64,000 bases of DNA from Rhizomicrobium sp. (lineage in GTDB: Bacteria; Pseudomonadota; Alphaproteobacteria; Micropepsales; Micropepsaceae), in assembly GCA_037200385.1 (NCBI GenBank), contig JBBCGL010000001.1, positions 3,797,418 through 3,861,417 of the forward strand. The letters run 5' to 3'. Within the stretch, counting starts at the first letter, position 1. Each line of letters starts with the position of its first letter. Below the pieces are notes generated by a model. The model had not been told where the DNA came from. It made no database searches and saw only the letters and a list, made by a program, of their open reading frames with translations. A program made the position numbers and the translations under genes. Shown piece by piece: positions 52,585-61,342 of this stretch.

Positions 52585-54828
52585 CTATTCGCGCAGCTTG
52601 GCGGTGATCGCGTCCAGGATGGCGGAGTAGTCGTCGGTCCACACCCGCGTTCCGTCGCCGCGCACGATCCGCCAGTCCGGGCCCAGCTTGAGCGCGGCCA
52701 TGTCCGCCGCGTCGCGCGCGACCACGGCGATCTCCGCCTGCATGTGAAGCTTGGCGCGATCGGTCTTCTGCGGGTCGCGCTTTACCGCCGTGACCATGCC
52801 GTTCGCCTCCGCCGACGCCGCCACGACCTCGGCCAGCCGCAGATGCTGGTTGGAGATGTTGATCGCGATCGTGCCATGCGGCGCCAGCCGCGCCTTGTAG
52901 AGCGCGAAGGCCTCGCGCGTCAGCATATGGGTCGGCACCGCGTCGGACGAGAACACGTCGAGGATCAGAAGTTCGACGCCCGGCCGGGCGTCGCGCAGCG
53001 TGAGCCTGCCGTCGCCGAGCACGACCGGCGCGGCCGGCGCACAGGCCGACACGGAGCGGAACAGCGCCGTGTCATGCGCGATCGCGACGCTGAGCGGATC
53101 GAGTTCGTAGAGCGTCCAGCGCTCGCCCGGCCGCGCATCGCAAGTCAGCGCTCCCATGCCGAGGCCGACCAGCGTCACGTCGTGCAGCGTGCCCCCCATG
53201 CGCGCGCGCTGCGCCTGGATCGCGCTCGAAAACGGGCCGCCGCGATAATAATAGGTGAGCGGATCGGGCCGTCCCGTCGTGGGCGAGCCGTCATCGTTGC
53301 GCAGCCGCTCGCCGCCATGCGCGGTCGTGCCCTGGAACAGCACCCGGAAGCGGCCGCCATCGATGTCGACCGCCTTGTAGACGCCATAGAACGAGCGGCC
53401 GCGATAGACGATGCTCTGCGACGGGTCGTAGAAATGGCTCGCCGCCAGCAGCAGCGCGGCCAGCGGCAGGAAGCGCGCCGGCGACGTCCCCGACAGCGCC
53501 AGCAGTGCCGCCAGCGCCATGATGCCCACGGCGAACAGCGCCACCGGCTTGCCCAGCAGGAAGAACGCGGCCGCCAGCGCGCCCGCGATGCCGAGCGCGA
53601 AGATGCCGTCCTTCAGCCAAGCCGCGCGCGGCGTGGTCCACACGTCGCGCCGCAGCAGCAGCGCCGCGAAGGCCAGCAACGGATATTCGGCCACGCTATG
53701 GAATATCTGCGGTGCGACCAGCGCGGCGAAGATTCCCCCCAGCACGCCGCCCAGCGACATCCAGACATAGAACTGGGTGAGCTCCGCCGCATCCGGACGC
53801 CGCGCATAGAGCCGGGCATGGCACACCATCGCCGCGACGAAGAACGCCGCCAGGTGGCCAAGCAGCGCCAGCCCCCACGGCACATGCGTGGTCCACAGGA
53901 ACAGCAGCACGAGGCCCGCCACCGTGGCCGGCTGGAGCGCGAGCATCGCGCGCGGCCCGATGGTCGGCTTGTCGGTGAACACGAAGACGAAGGTCAGCAG
54001 GTAGAGCGCCAAGGGCACGATCCACAGGAACGGTGCCGAGGCGACGTCCGTGGCGATATGTGCGGTGACCGCCACCAGCAGGCCGGACGGCACAAAGGCG
54101 AACGCCATCCAGGCGATGCGGTCGCGCCAGCGTATCGCCGCGGCCGATACGGGCGCCGCCGCAGCAGCGAAAGTCGCCGGCAGCCGCCAGACCAGCACGC
54201 CGCATGCGGCGACCGCCACGGCCAAAAGCAGGTAGCCGATGCTCCACAGCCGCGACTGGCCGGCCAGCCCGATATTGGGCTCGATCGCGAAGGGATAGCT
54301 GAGCAGGATCGCGAAGGAGCCGAGATTGGAGGCGCGATACAGGAAATACGCCTTCGTCGACTCCGCCGCGCCGCGCCGCGCGAACCACGCCTGCAGCAGC
54401 GGCGCATTGGCCGACAGCGCGAAGCAGGGCAGCCCCACCGAGGCAAGGAACAGGCCGATCAGCCAGAGCGAGACGCCTTGCGCGGGCGGCGCGCCGAAGC
54501 CGCTCTGCACCGCGATCGGGAGGCTGAGCAATCCCGCGGCGAGCACGCCGGCATGCACGATCGCGGCCAGGCGGACCGGCAGGGTGCGGGTGAGCAGATA
54601 GGCATACAGATAGCCCGCCAGCAGCAGGCCCTGGAACACGACCATCGCCACCGACCATACGGCCGACGAGCCGCCCAGCAGCGGCAGCGCCATCTTCGAG
54701 AACATCGGCTCCAGGAAGAACAGCAGCCCCGCCGACAGGAATACGGTCGCGGCATAGACGACGGCTGGAACCAGCCGTCCGGGCGCGGCGGCGCGCGGCG
54801 AAACGGCTGGCAGGTCCAAAGCAGTCAT
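52585..54828 (-). CDS. Fused membrane/spermidine-synthase-like protein
   Basis: A 747-aa protein. The N-terminal ~450 residues hold about a dozen TM helices of an MFS-like fold (VVYAATVFLSAGLLFFLEPM, LLGGSSAVWSVAMVVFQGLL). The C-terminal ~270 residues are a spermidine-synthase-like methyltransferase fold (DVTLVGLGMGALTCDARPGE, WTLYELDPLSVAIAHD, LLILDVFSSDAVPTHMLTRE). This fusion is widespread and uncharacterised; the GxGxG-like loop and acidic residue suggest it binds a nucleoside substrate. Divergent from the next small membrane gene. Confidence 0.88.
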   Translation of the reverse strand: MTALDLPAVSPRAAAPGRLVPAVVYAATVFLSAGLLFFLEPMFSKMALPLLGGSSAVWSVAMVVFQGLLLAGYLYAYLLTRTLPVRLAAIVHAGVLAAGLLSLPIAVQSGFGAPPAQGVSLWLIGLFLASVGLPCFALSANAPLLQAWFARRGAAESTKAYFLYRASNLGSFAILLSYPFAIEPNIGLAGQSRLWSIGYLLLAVAVAACGVLVWRLPATFAAAAAPVSAAAIRWRDRIAWMAFAFVPSGLLVAVTAHIATDVASAPFLWIVPLALYLLTFVFVFTDKPTIGPRAMLALQPATVAGLVLLFLWTTHVPWGLALLGHLAAFFVAAMVCHARLYARRPDAAELTQFYVWMSLGGVLGGIFAALVAPQIFHSVAEYPLLAFAALLLRRDVWTTPRAAWLKDGIFALGIAGALAAAFFLLGKPVALFAVGIMALAALLALSGTSPARFLPLAALLLAASHFYDPSQSIVYRGRSFYGVYKAVDIDGGRFRVLFQGTTAHGGERLRNDDGSPTTGRPDPLTYYYRGGPFSSAIQAQRARMGGTLHDVTLVGLGMGALTCDARPGERWTLYELDPLSVAIAHDTALFRSVSACAPAAPVVLGDGRLTLRDARPGVELLILDVFSSDAVPTHMLTREAFALYKARLAPHGTIAINISNQHLRLAEVVAASAEANGMVTAVKRDPQKTDRAKLHMQAEIAVVARDAADMAALKLGPDWRIVRGDGTRVWTDDYSAILDAITAKLRE

Positions 54829-54940
54829 GGCGGATCCGGGCGCGGCGAGCGCGAAGCCTAGCCGTGCAGGGTTAAGCAGGTCTTATTTCCGCTATAATGC
54901 CCGCCCCAATAATGCCCCAGCGGCCGGGGAGGGAACGGGG

Positions 54941-55321
54941 ATGGGATTTGTGGCGCGGCATTGGCGCGGCGGCTATTCGCTGGCGCGATCCTTCTGGGTG
55001 AACGGGGTCGTCCTGTTCATCCCGGCCCTGGCGCTGCAGCTCGCGGCCCTGCTGCTGGTGCGCAAGCTGGGACTTTCCGGCGGCGCCGATTTCGTCCGCG
55101 CCCTGATCGTGGTGTCGATGGTCGGGTTCCTCTTCGCGTTCTGGCAACTAGTCGGGATCTGGAACAGCGCCAGCCGGACCTGGCGCGCCGGCGCCCGGTT
55201 CTGGCCGCTTGTCACCTATGCCGTCGTGCTGCTTATCGTGGCGCTCAACGTCTGGTATGTCGCCGCCAAGGCCGTCCCCGACATGCGGCGCCTCGCGTCG
55301 GGGTACCATACCGTGCGCTGA
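54941..55321 (+). CDS. Small membrane protein
   Basis: A 126-aa protein with three TM helices and a conserved-looking N-terminus RHWRGGYSLARSFWVNGVVL of a type that recurs in alphaproteobacterial membrane proteins. Function unknown. ATG 54941 follows GGGAACGGGG. It precedes the ALDH7 gene by 16 bases, so the two are probably cotranscribed. Confidence 0.75.
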   Translation: MGFVARHWRGGYSLARSFWVNGVVLFIPALALQLAALLLVRKLGLSGGADFVRALIVVSMVGFLFAFWQLVGIWNSASRTWRAGARFWPLVTYAVVLLIVALNVWYVAAKAVPDMRRLASGYHTVR

Positions 55322-55337
55322 AGACAGGAATCCGCCC

Positions 55338-56828
55338 ATGACCGTGACCGATCTCCTCGAGACGCTCGGCGTCTCCGCCGCTGCCGGCGACCATATCGTC
55401 CGCTCGCCCATCGACGGCGCGCAGATCGGCCGTGTCTCCTACGATGCGCCTCCGGCCATCGAAGCGAAGATCGCCGCCGCCGCCGCCGCCTTCCGCGCCT
55501 GGCGCGACGTGCCGGCGCCGCGCCGCGGCGAGCTGGTGCGCCTGTTCGGCGAGGAGCTGCGCGCCAGCAAGGACGCGCTCGGCCGCCTGGTGACGCTCGA
55601 GGCCGGCAAGATCGTGCAGGAAGGCCTCGGCGAAGTGCAGGAGATGATCGACATCTGCGACTTCGCGGTCGGCCTCTCGCGTCAACTCTACGGCCTCACC
55701 ATCGCCTCGGAGCGGCCGGGCCATCGCATGATGGAGACCTGGCACCCGGCCGGCCCCGTCGCGGTGATCTCCGCTTTCAACTTTCCCGTCGCGGTCTGGG
55801 CATGGAACGCCGCCTTGGCGCTGGTCTGCGGCGACAGCGTGATCTGGAAGCCGAGCGAGAAGACCCCGCTCACCGCGCTCGCCTGCCAGGCGCTGTTCGC
55901 GCGCGCGGCGCAGCGCTTCGGCGACGCGCCGGCCGATCTCTCGCAGGTGATCCTCGGCCTGCGCGATGCGGGCGAAGCGCTGGCGAAGGACGCGCGCATT
56001 CCCGTGGTCTCCGCCACCGGCTCGACCCGCATGGGCCGCGAGCTCGCGCCGGTCGTCGCGGCCCGCTTCGGCAAGTCGATCCTCGAGCTCGGCGGCAACA
56101 ATGCGATGATCGTGGCGCCGTCGGCCAAGCTCGACCTCGCGGTCCGCGCCATCCTGTTCGCGGCGGTCGGCACGGCGGGCCAGCGCTGCACCACGCTGCG
56201 CCGCCTCTTCGTGCATGACAGCATCTACGACACGCTCGTGCCGGCGCTGAAAGCCGCCTATGCGAAACTGCCCATCGGCGATCCGCTGACACCGGGGACG
56301 CTGGTCGGACCGCTGATCGACAAGGCGGCGTTCGACGCCATGCAGCGCGCGCTCGCGGCCGCGAAGGACGACGGCGGCGCGGTCACCGGCGGCGGCCGGG
56401 CGCTGGGCGAGACCTTCGCGGGCGCGTTCTACGCCCATCCCGCGATCGTCGAGATGCCGGCGCAGACGCCGACCGTCTGCCGCGAGACCTTCGCGCCCAT
56501 TCTGTATGTGATGCGCTATGCGGCGCTCGACGACGCGCTGGCGCTGCACAACGCCGTGCCGCAGGGGCTGTCCTCCTGCATCTTCACCCTCGACATGCAG
56601 GAGGCCGAGCGCTTTATCGCCGCCTCGGGCAGCGATTGCGGCATCGCCAATGTGAATATCGGCCCCAGCGGCGCCGAGATCGGCGGTGCCTTCGGCGGCG
56701 AGAAGGAGACCGGCGGCGGCCGCGAATCCGGCTCCGACGCGTGGAAGGCCTATATGCGCCGTCAGACCGCGACCATCAATTATTCCAATGCCCTGCCGCT
56801 GGCCCAGGGGATCGAATTCGGGGTGTGA
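55338..56828 (+). CDS. Aldehyde dehydrogenase, ALDH7/AmaB type
   Basis: A 496-aa NAD-dependent aldehyde dehydrogenase of the antiquitin (ALDH7) group, which oxidises aminoadipate semialdehyde to aminoadipate. Diagnostic blocks are GHRMMETWHPAGPVAVISAF and NFPVAVWAWNAALALVCGD, Glu250 in ILELGGNNAM and catalytic Cys284 in GTAGQRCTTLRRLF; IGGAFGGEKETGGGRESGSD near the end is also typical. Together with the saccharopine dehydrogenase homologue it outlines lysine catabolism. Confidence 0.92.
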   Translation: MTVTDLLETLGVSAAAGDHIVRSPIDGAQIGRVSYDAPPAIEAKIAAAAAAFRAWRDVPAPRRGELVRLFGEELRASKDALGRLVTLEAGKIVQEGLGEVQEMIDICDFAVGLSRQLYGLTIASERPGHRMMETWHPAGPVAVISAFNFPVAVWAWNAALALVCGDSVIWKPSEKTPLTALACQALFARAAQRFGDAPADLSQVILGLRDAGEALAKDARIPVVSATGSTRMGRELAPVVAARFGKSILELGGNNAMIVAPSAKLDLAVRAILFAAVGTAGQRCTTLRRLFVHDSIYDTLVPALKAAYAKLPIGDPLTPGTLVGPLIDKAAFDAMQRALAAAKDDGGAVTGGGRALGETFAGAFYAHPAIVEMPAQTPTVCRETFAPILYVMRYAALDDALALHNAVPQGLSSCIFTLDMQEAERFIAASGSDCGIANVNIGPSGAEIGGAFGGEKETGGGRESGSDAWKAYMRRQTATINYSNALPLAQGIEFGV

Positions 56829-56864
56829 GGGCGCCGCGCTTTGTCTGAGCCAAACAAAAAGATC

Positions 56865-56961
56865 GTCATTCGCCCGCTTTATGCGGGCGACACATTTTTC
56901 TTCATGCGATGAAATTGGGTTGCCCGGACAGGCCTAGCGACAGCGTGGGCCGGGCAATGAC
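56865..56961. repeat. Palindromic intergenic repeat
   Basis: A 97-bp element with GTCATTCGCCCGC at one end and GGCCGGGCAATGAC at the other, each with a local stem. It occupies part of the 223-base gap between the ALDH7 gene and the SHOCT gene; nothing else is seen in that gap. Confidence 0.72.
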
Positions 56962-57051
56962 GGGTTTTGGGGATAGGTTCAATCCAGCTCGCTCTGGAAT
57001 CCTAAGCCACACACACCATATCGGAGGGGTCAGCCTGGAAGGGCCCCGTCG

Positions 57052-57303
57052 ATGCTGCATGCGATCCTGTTCTGGCCGTTCTTCATCTGGTCGCCGTTCC
57101 ACGGGCTGTTCAGCCTGCTTTTTCTGGTGCTGATCCTGGGCCTGATCTTCGGCCGCCGGCGCTACTATTACTATCATCACCCCTGGGGCTGGCGCGACAC
57201 GCCCGGCCGCTCCGGTGCGCTCGCGACGCTGGAAGAGCGCTACGCCCGCGGCGAGATCCAGCGCGAGGAATATCTCCAGAAGAAGCAGGATCTCGGCGGC
57301 TGA
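57052..57303 (+). CDS. SHOCT-domain membrane protein
   Basis: An 83-aa protein with one hydrophobic stretch (FHGLFSLLFLVLILGLIFG), a Tyr/His-rich turn, and a C-terminal SHOCT domain (LATLEERYARGEIQREEYLQ). SHOCT domains are short helical oligomerisation modules of unknown role. Lone gene. Confidence 0.85.
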   Translation: MLHAILFWPFFIWSPFHGLFSLLFLVLILGLIFGRRRYYYYHHPWGWRDTPGRSGALATLEERYARGEIQREEYLQKKQDLGG

Positions 57304-57387
57304 CGCGTTAACGCTTCCTTCACCACGTCCTTTCGCGGCCCGCACCCATGTCTTAGCGTCCATGCGTTCTTCCAGGGACGTTTGGGG

Positions 57388-57558
57388 ATGCCGAAAAGCG
57401 TGGCGCAATTCACCGGGATCGTGGTCACGTCGATCATCGTGTTCGGCACGGACATGGACGTCTACTGCGCCATGCCGCTGGGCATCCTGGCCGGCGCCCT
57501 CGCGACTTTCTTCGTCGCACTGGCCGATCAGCTCGAAACGGTGAAGGCGCGTTCCTAG
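57388..57558 (+). CDS. Small one/two-TM hypothetical protein
   Basis: A 56-aa ORF starting ATG after TTGGGG: FTGIVVTSIIVFGTDMDVYC and MPLGILAGALATFFVALADQ are hydrophobic segments. Not recognised. Its stop overlaps the 3' end of the convergent motA by 4 bases. Codon use and TM pattern suggest a real gene but no homology is apparent. Confidence 0.55.
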   Translation: MPKSVAQFTGIVVTSIIVFGTDMDVYCAMPLGILAGALATFFVALADQLETVKARS

Positions 57559-58427
57559 CCGTTGTCCGGCGGGATGTTGTTGAGCGCGGTCTCCAGCTCC
57601 GCGAAGGACGGCTGCGCCTCGCTCGGCACGCTGCCGCGGCCGATCTCGACCGAGACCTGCGCCGCATTGCCGTGCAGATGCGCCACCAGGATGTCGCGGA
57701 TCACGTGATAGAACTGCGCGTCCTCGTCGACGATCGATTTGAGGCGCGCGCCCATCGGGCCGACGATGCCATAGGCGAGGAACACGCCGAGGAAGGTGCC
57801 GACCAGCGCCGAGCCGATCATCCCGCCCAGCACTTCCGGCGGCTCGCTGATCGCGCCCATGGTCTTGATCACGCCCAGCACCGCCGCGACGATGCCCAGC
57901 GCCGGCAAGCCGTCCGACATGGTGGTCAGCGCATTGGCGCCGACCAGCGCCTCGTGATGATGCTTATCGAGCTGCTTCTCCATCGCGGTCTCGACCTGGT
58001 GCGGATCTTCCAGGCTCATGGTCATCATCCGCAGCGTGTCGCAGATGAAGTCGAGCGCGAAATGGTCCTTCATGATCTTCGGGTAGCGCCTGAAGATCGG
58101 CGAATCCTCGGGCTTCTCGATATGCGCCTCGAGCGCGATGAGGCCCTTGGACTTCATCGTCTTGGTGAGCAGGAACAGCAGGCAGAGCAGGTCGCGGTAG
58201 TCGCCCGGCTTCCATTGCGGGCCGGAGATCACCTTGCCGAGCGAGCCGGCGACCTTCTTGATCGAATACATCGAGCCGGCGATCAGCATGGCGGCGATCG
58301 CGGCGCCGAAGATGGTGAGCATCTCGTGCGGCAACGCCTCGAACACGACGCCCAGCGAGCCGCCGGTCATCAGATAGCCGCCGAACACGCAAGCGAAGAG
58401 AACTACGATGCCGCCGATCTGAAGCAT
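57555..58427 (-). CDS. motA: Flagellar stator protein MotA
   Basis: A 290-aa stator subunit with four TM helices. Start ATG 58427 gives MLQIGGIVVLFACVFGGYLM, the usual MotA N-terminus; an ATG 11 codons upstream is less family-like. Conserved are GLIALEAHIEKPEDSPIFRR (charged cytoplasmic loop), DGLPALGIVAAVLGVIKTMG and MIGSALVGTFLGVFLAYGIV. Its partner motB is not in the window. It is 11 kb from the main flagellar block. Confidence 0.94.
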   Translation of the reverse strand: MLQIGGIVVLFACVFGGYLMTGGSLGVVFEALPHEMLTIFGAAIAAMLIAGSMYSIKKVAGSLGKVISGPQWKPGDYRDLLCLLFLLTKTMKSKGLIALEAHIEKPEDSPIFRRYPKIMKDHFALDFICDTLRMMTMSLEDPHQVETAMEKQLDKHHHEALVGANALTTMSDGLPALGIVAAVLGVIKTMGAISEPPEVLGGMIGSALVGTFLGVFLAYGIVGPMGARLKSIVDEDAQFYHVIRDILVAHLHGNAAQVSVEIGRGSVPSEAQPSFAELETALNNIPPDNG

Positions 58428-58752
58428 GGCCCGCCCGAAAGGATAACGAGCGGACATCATTAACGAGAGGGCTTAAGAAGCGCTGAAGGGCAAGGCGCAG
58501 GCCCTTGCCGAATCCTTAATCGCGTCGTCCGGCGTCCGCGCCGCACAGAGCGGGGCGTCCAGATCGGCCGTCACCGCGAGGCTCGGCGGACCGCCATGGC
58601 GGGCGCCTTCCCGAAGCCGTCCGCCGCTGCGAACACGGCACTCGGCCGAAAAGACGTATCCAGCAACGTCACGATTGGCTTCGCTCTGCTGGACGGGGCA
58701 CGCTAGAAGAAGCCCGTTATAAGACGGTTTCACAAAGTCCAAGGGTACCGAG
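58428..58752. other. 325-base gap between motA and the Nudix gene
   Basis: Divergent intergenic region. A weak minus-strand ORF crosses it (58473-58862) but shows no family motif and overlaps the Nudix gene, so it was not called. No clear promoter, CtrA box with N7 spacing, or repeat was recognised. Confidence 0.5.
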
Positions 58753-59229
58753 ATGCTTTCATGGATTCGCCGAGAGGTGGGACAATTCGCCTTCGGCTCC
58801 CTTGCGATGGGCGCAAAGGCGTTGCTCGCGCCGGTCGCGTTCGGGGCGCATGCGATGCTCATCGACGGCGAGGGCCGGGTCGGCCTCGCGCGCCATTCCT
58901 ACCGCGGTGGCTTGTCTTTTCCGGGCGGCGGCGTGAAACGGGGCGAGCCGCCCGAGCATGCCGTGCTCCGGGAGCTTTCGGAGGAGCTCGGCGCCGTCCG
59001 CAGCGATCCGCCCGTGCTTTTCGGCCTTTATACGCGGCCGTCGGGCTGGGCGACCAACCTGATCGCGCTTTATCTTCTCAAGAATGTCCAGGTCGCGTTC
59101 CGTCCCAGCCTGGAAGTGCGCGATCTCGTGTTCGTCGATCCCGCCGCGCCGCCGCCATCCGCCTCTTTCGGAACGCTGCGGCGCCTGGCCGAATATGTCG
59201 GCCACACGCCACCCACCCCATTTTGGTGA
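58753..59229 (+). CDS. Nudix hydrolase
   Basis: A 158-aa protein with a complete Nudix box GX5EX7REUXEEXGU, seen as GGGVKRGEPPEHAVLREL followed by SEELG, at about residues 58-80. It should hydrolyse a nucleoside-diphosphate-linked compound. The N-terminal ~25 residues may be amphipathic. Convergent with an SDR gene. Confidence 0.9.
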   Translation: MLSWIRREVGQFAFGSLAMGAKALLAPVAFGAHAMLIDGEGRVGLARHSYRGGLSFPGGGVKRGEPPEHAVLRELSEELGAVRSDPPVLFGLYTRPSGWATNLIALYLLKNVQVAFRPSLEVRDLVFVDPAAPPPSASFGTLRRLAEYVGHTPPTPFW

Positions 59230-59232
59230 CCC

Positions 59233-60156
59233 TCAGCCTACCTTGGCCTCAGGCTGTGGCGAGGTCGCCGAGCGCGAGACCGGGAAGAATTTCTCTTTCA
59301 TCTGACCGAACGCCTCGGTGGCGATGCCTTCCGGCGTCCAGCCGCCCTCCTTGGTGAGGTTCACGATCGGCCGCGGCTGGCTGTAGAGCTCGATCGTGTC
59401 GCCGCGCGCGCCGAAGATCTGGCCGGAGACCTCCTTCGCCAGGTCGCTGACCAGCGCCACCGCGAGCTTCGCCGGCTGGTCGGGCCGGATCGCCTGCGCC
59501 ATCTGCTCGCGGCGCTTGGCTTGCGCCTCGTCGCGGATCGGCACCGACTGCGTCAGGCGCGTCCACGCCACCGGCGCGATGATGTTGGAGCGCACATTGT
59601 ACTTCGCGCCCTCCATCGCCAGCACGCGCGACAGCCCCATGATGCCCAGCTTCGCCGCGGCATAATTCGACTGCCCGATATTGCCGATCAGCCCCGAGGT
59701 CGAGGTGAACAGCGCATAGGAGCCGTCCTGCTGCTCGCGGAAATGCTCGATGGTCGCGCGGCAGACATTGAAGTGGCCCTTGAGGTGCACCTCGATGATC
59801 TTGTCCCAGTCGGCTTCGGTCATCTTGTGGAACATCGCGTCGCGCAGGATGCCCGCCGGGTTCATCACGCCATGCAGCCCGCCGAATTCCTTCAGCGTCC
59901 GGTCGCGCAACGCCTCCATCGCCGTCAGCGAGGTCACGCTGTCCGAGTTCGAGATCGCCTTGCCGCCGCCGGCGCGGATTTCGCGCGCGACCCGCTCCGC
60001 CGGCCCGGCCGAGCCCTCGTCGTCGCCATGGATGCCGCCGCCCAGGTCGTTGACCACGACCGCCGCGCCTTCCTTGGCCGCGATCAGCGCGCAATCCTTG
60101 CCGATCCCGTTGCCGGCGCCCGTCACCCAGACGACCTTGCCTTCGAGAATGCCCAT
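59233..60156 (-). CDS. Short-chain dehydrogenase/reductase
   Basis: A 307-aa SDR with VTGAGNGIGKDCALIAAKEG (NAD binding), NPAGILRDAMFHKMTEADWD, and catalytic FTSTSGLIGNIGQSNYAAAK (Ser, Tyr, Lys). The NDLGG and long acidic insert GGIHGDDEGSAGPAERVARE are typical of the MFE-2/HSD17B4-like SDRs that act on acyl-CoA or steroid-type substrates. A close paralogue lies upstream, separated by a palindromic repeat. Confidence 0.9.
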   Translation of the reverse strand: MGILEGKVVWVTGAGNGIGKDCALIAAKEGAAVVVNDLGGGIHGDDEGSAGPAERVAREIRAGGGKAISNSDSVTSLTAMEALRDRTLKEFGGLHGVMNPAGILRDAMFHKMTEADWDKIIEVHLKGHFNVCRATIEHFREQQDGSYALFTSTSGLIGNIGQSNYAAAKLGIMGLSRVLAMEGAKYNVRSNIIAPVAWTRLTQSVPIRDEAQAKRREQMAQAIRPDQPAKLAVALVSDLAKEVSGQIFGARGDTIELYSQPRPIVNLTKEGGWTPEGIATEAFGQMKEKFFPVSRSATSPQPEAKVG

Positions 60157-60187
60157 TGTTTCCTCCGTTGCTGTTTTTCAAACTCCC

Positions 60188-60366
60188 CTGTCATCCCCGG
60201 CGCTCATCGCGAAGCGATGAGCGGAAAGGGGACCCAGGTCGCGACATATCCGCGGTCTTGCCGCTGTCGCGAGATATCGTGTTTTTTCTTCGTCACCGTC
60301 TTTCTGTCACCGCCTGGGTCCCCTTCTCCTCGCGCCGCTCACGCGGCGCTCGGCCGGGGATGACAG
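60188..60366. repeat. Palindromic intergenic repeat, long type
   Basis: A 179-bp element with CTGTCATCCCCGGC and GCCGGGGATGACAG ends. It contains AAGGGGACCCAGG and its mirror CCTGGGTCCCCTT, plus extra hairpins near both ends. Same ends and core as the repeat at 34046-34167, with a longer and different centre. It separates the two SDR genes. Confidence 0.85.
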
Positions 60367-60376
60367 CGGTGTGTGA

Positions 60377-61294
60377 TCACACCGGATCCCACCCGAACGT
60401 GCCCGTCGTCGGCAGCAGATCGGTGAAGCTCGGCTTCATCGCGCTCATGCAGTGCTCGGCGATGGTGGCCGGCGTCCAGCCCTCGAGCTTCGCCATGCCG
60501 CGCACCGGCCGGGGCTGGCTCATCAGGAACACCTCGTTGCCGCGCGCCACGAAGATCTGCCCGTTGACGTCCTTGCAGGCCGGCGAGGCGAGGCTCACCG
60601 CAAGCTGCGCCACCTGGTCGGCGCGCATGAAGTTCTTCATCCGGTCGACGCGCTTGGCCGACGCCTCGTCCTTCACGGGAATGGTCGCGATCATCCGCGA
60701 CCAGGCGAAGGGCGCGATGGTGTTGGAGCGCACGTTCTTCGCCGCGCCTTCCATCGCGATGATGCGCGACAGGCCCACCACGCCCATCTTCACCGCGGCA
60801 TAGTTCGCCTGCCCGATATTGCCGATCAGCCCCGAGGTCGAGGTGAACAGCACATAGGAGCCTTCGCCCTGCTCGCGGAAATGGTTGATGGTCTGGCGCG
60901 TCACGTTGTAGGCGCCGTTGAGGTGGACGTTCACCACCATGTCCCAGTCGGCGTCCGTCATCTTGTGGAACATGGAGTCGCGCAGGATGCCGGCGGGATT
61001 GATCACCGCGTGCAGGCCTTTGAACGCATCCATCGCGTTCTCGATCATATGCCCGACGCCCTTGCGGTCGCTCACGCTGTCGGAGTTCGCCACGGCGCGT
61101 CCGCCGCTGTTGCGGATCTCCTGCGCCACCTGCTCGGCCGGCCCGGCGGAGCCTTCGTCGCCGCCCGCCACCGCGCCGCCCAGGTCGTTCACCACCACCG
61201 CCGCGCCTTCCCGGGCGGCCAGCAGCGCGCACTCCTTGCCGATGCCATTGGCACCGCCCGTCACCAGAACGACCTTGCCATCAAGCACGCCCAT
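60377..61294 (-). CDS. Short-chain dehydrogenase/reductase, paralogue
   Basis: A 305-aa SDR very similar in layout to the downstream SDR: VTGGANGIGKECALLAAREG, NPAGILRDSMFHKMTDADWD, and FTSTSGLIGNIGQANYAAVK. The same MFE-2/HSD17B4-like insert GGAVAGGDEGSAGPAEQVAQ is present. The ATG at 61294 starts MGVLDGKVVLVTGG, matching its partner. A tandem duplication with different substrates is likely. Confidence 0.9.
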   Translation of the reverse strand: MGVLDGKVVLVTGGANGIGKECALLAAREGAAVVVNDLGGAVAGGDEGSAGPAEQVAQEIRNSGGRAVANSDSVSDRKGVGHMIENAMDAFKGLHAVINPAGILRDSMFHKMTDADWDMVVNVHLNGAYNVTRQTINHFREQGEGSYVLFTSTSGLIGNIGQANYAAVKMGVVGLSRIIAMEGAAKNVRSNTIAPFAWSRMIATIPVKDEASAKRVDRMKNFMRADQVAQLAVSLASPACKDVNGQIFVARGNEVFLMSQPRPVRGMAKLEGWTPATIAEHCMSAMKPSFTDLLPTTGTFGWDPV

Positions 61295-61342
61295 ATGTTT
61301 CCTCCATCGCGTTTGTCTGTTCTTGAGATTATCGAGCCCCTG

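Noticed and set aside
58443-58470. CtrA box before motA
   Set aside because: Two TTAA half-sites are present but are nine bases apart, not seven.
58473-58862. 129-codon minus-strand ORF between motA and the Nudix gene
   Set aside because: Overlaps the Nudix gene, no convincing ribosome site and no recognisable motif. It could hide a shorter gene but nothing supports one.
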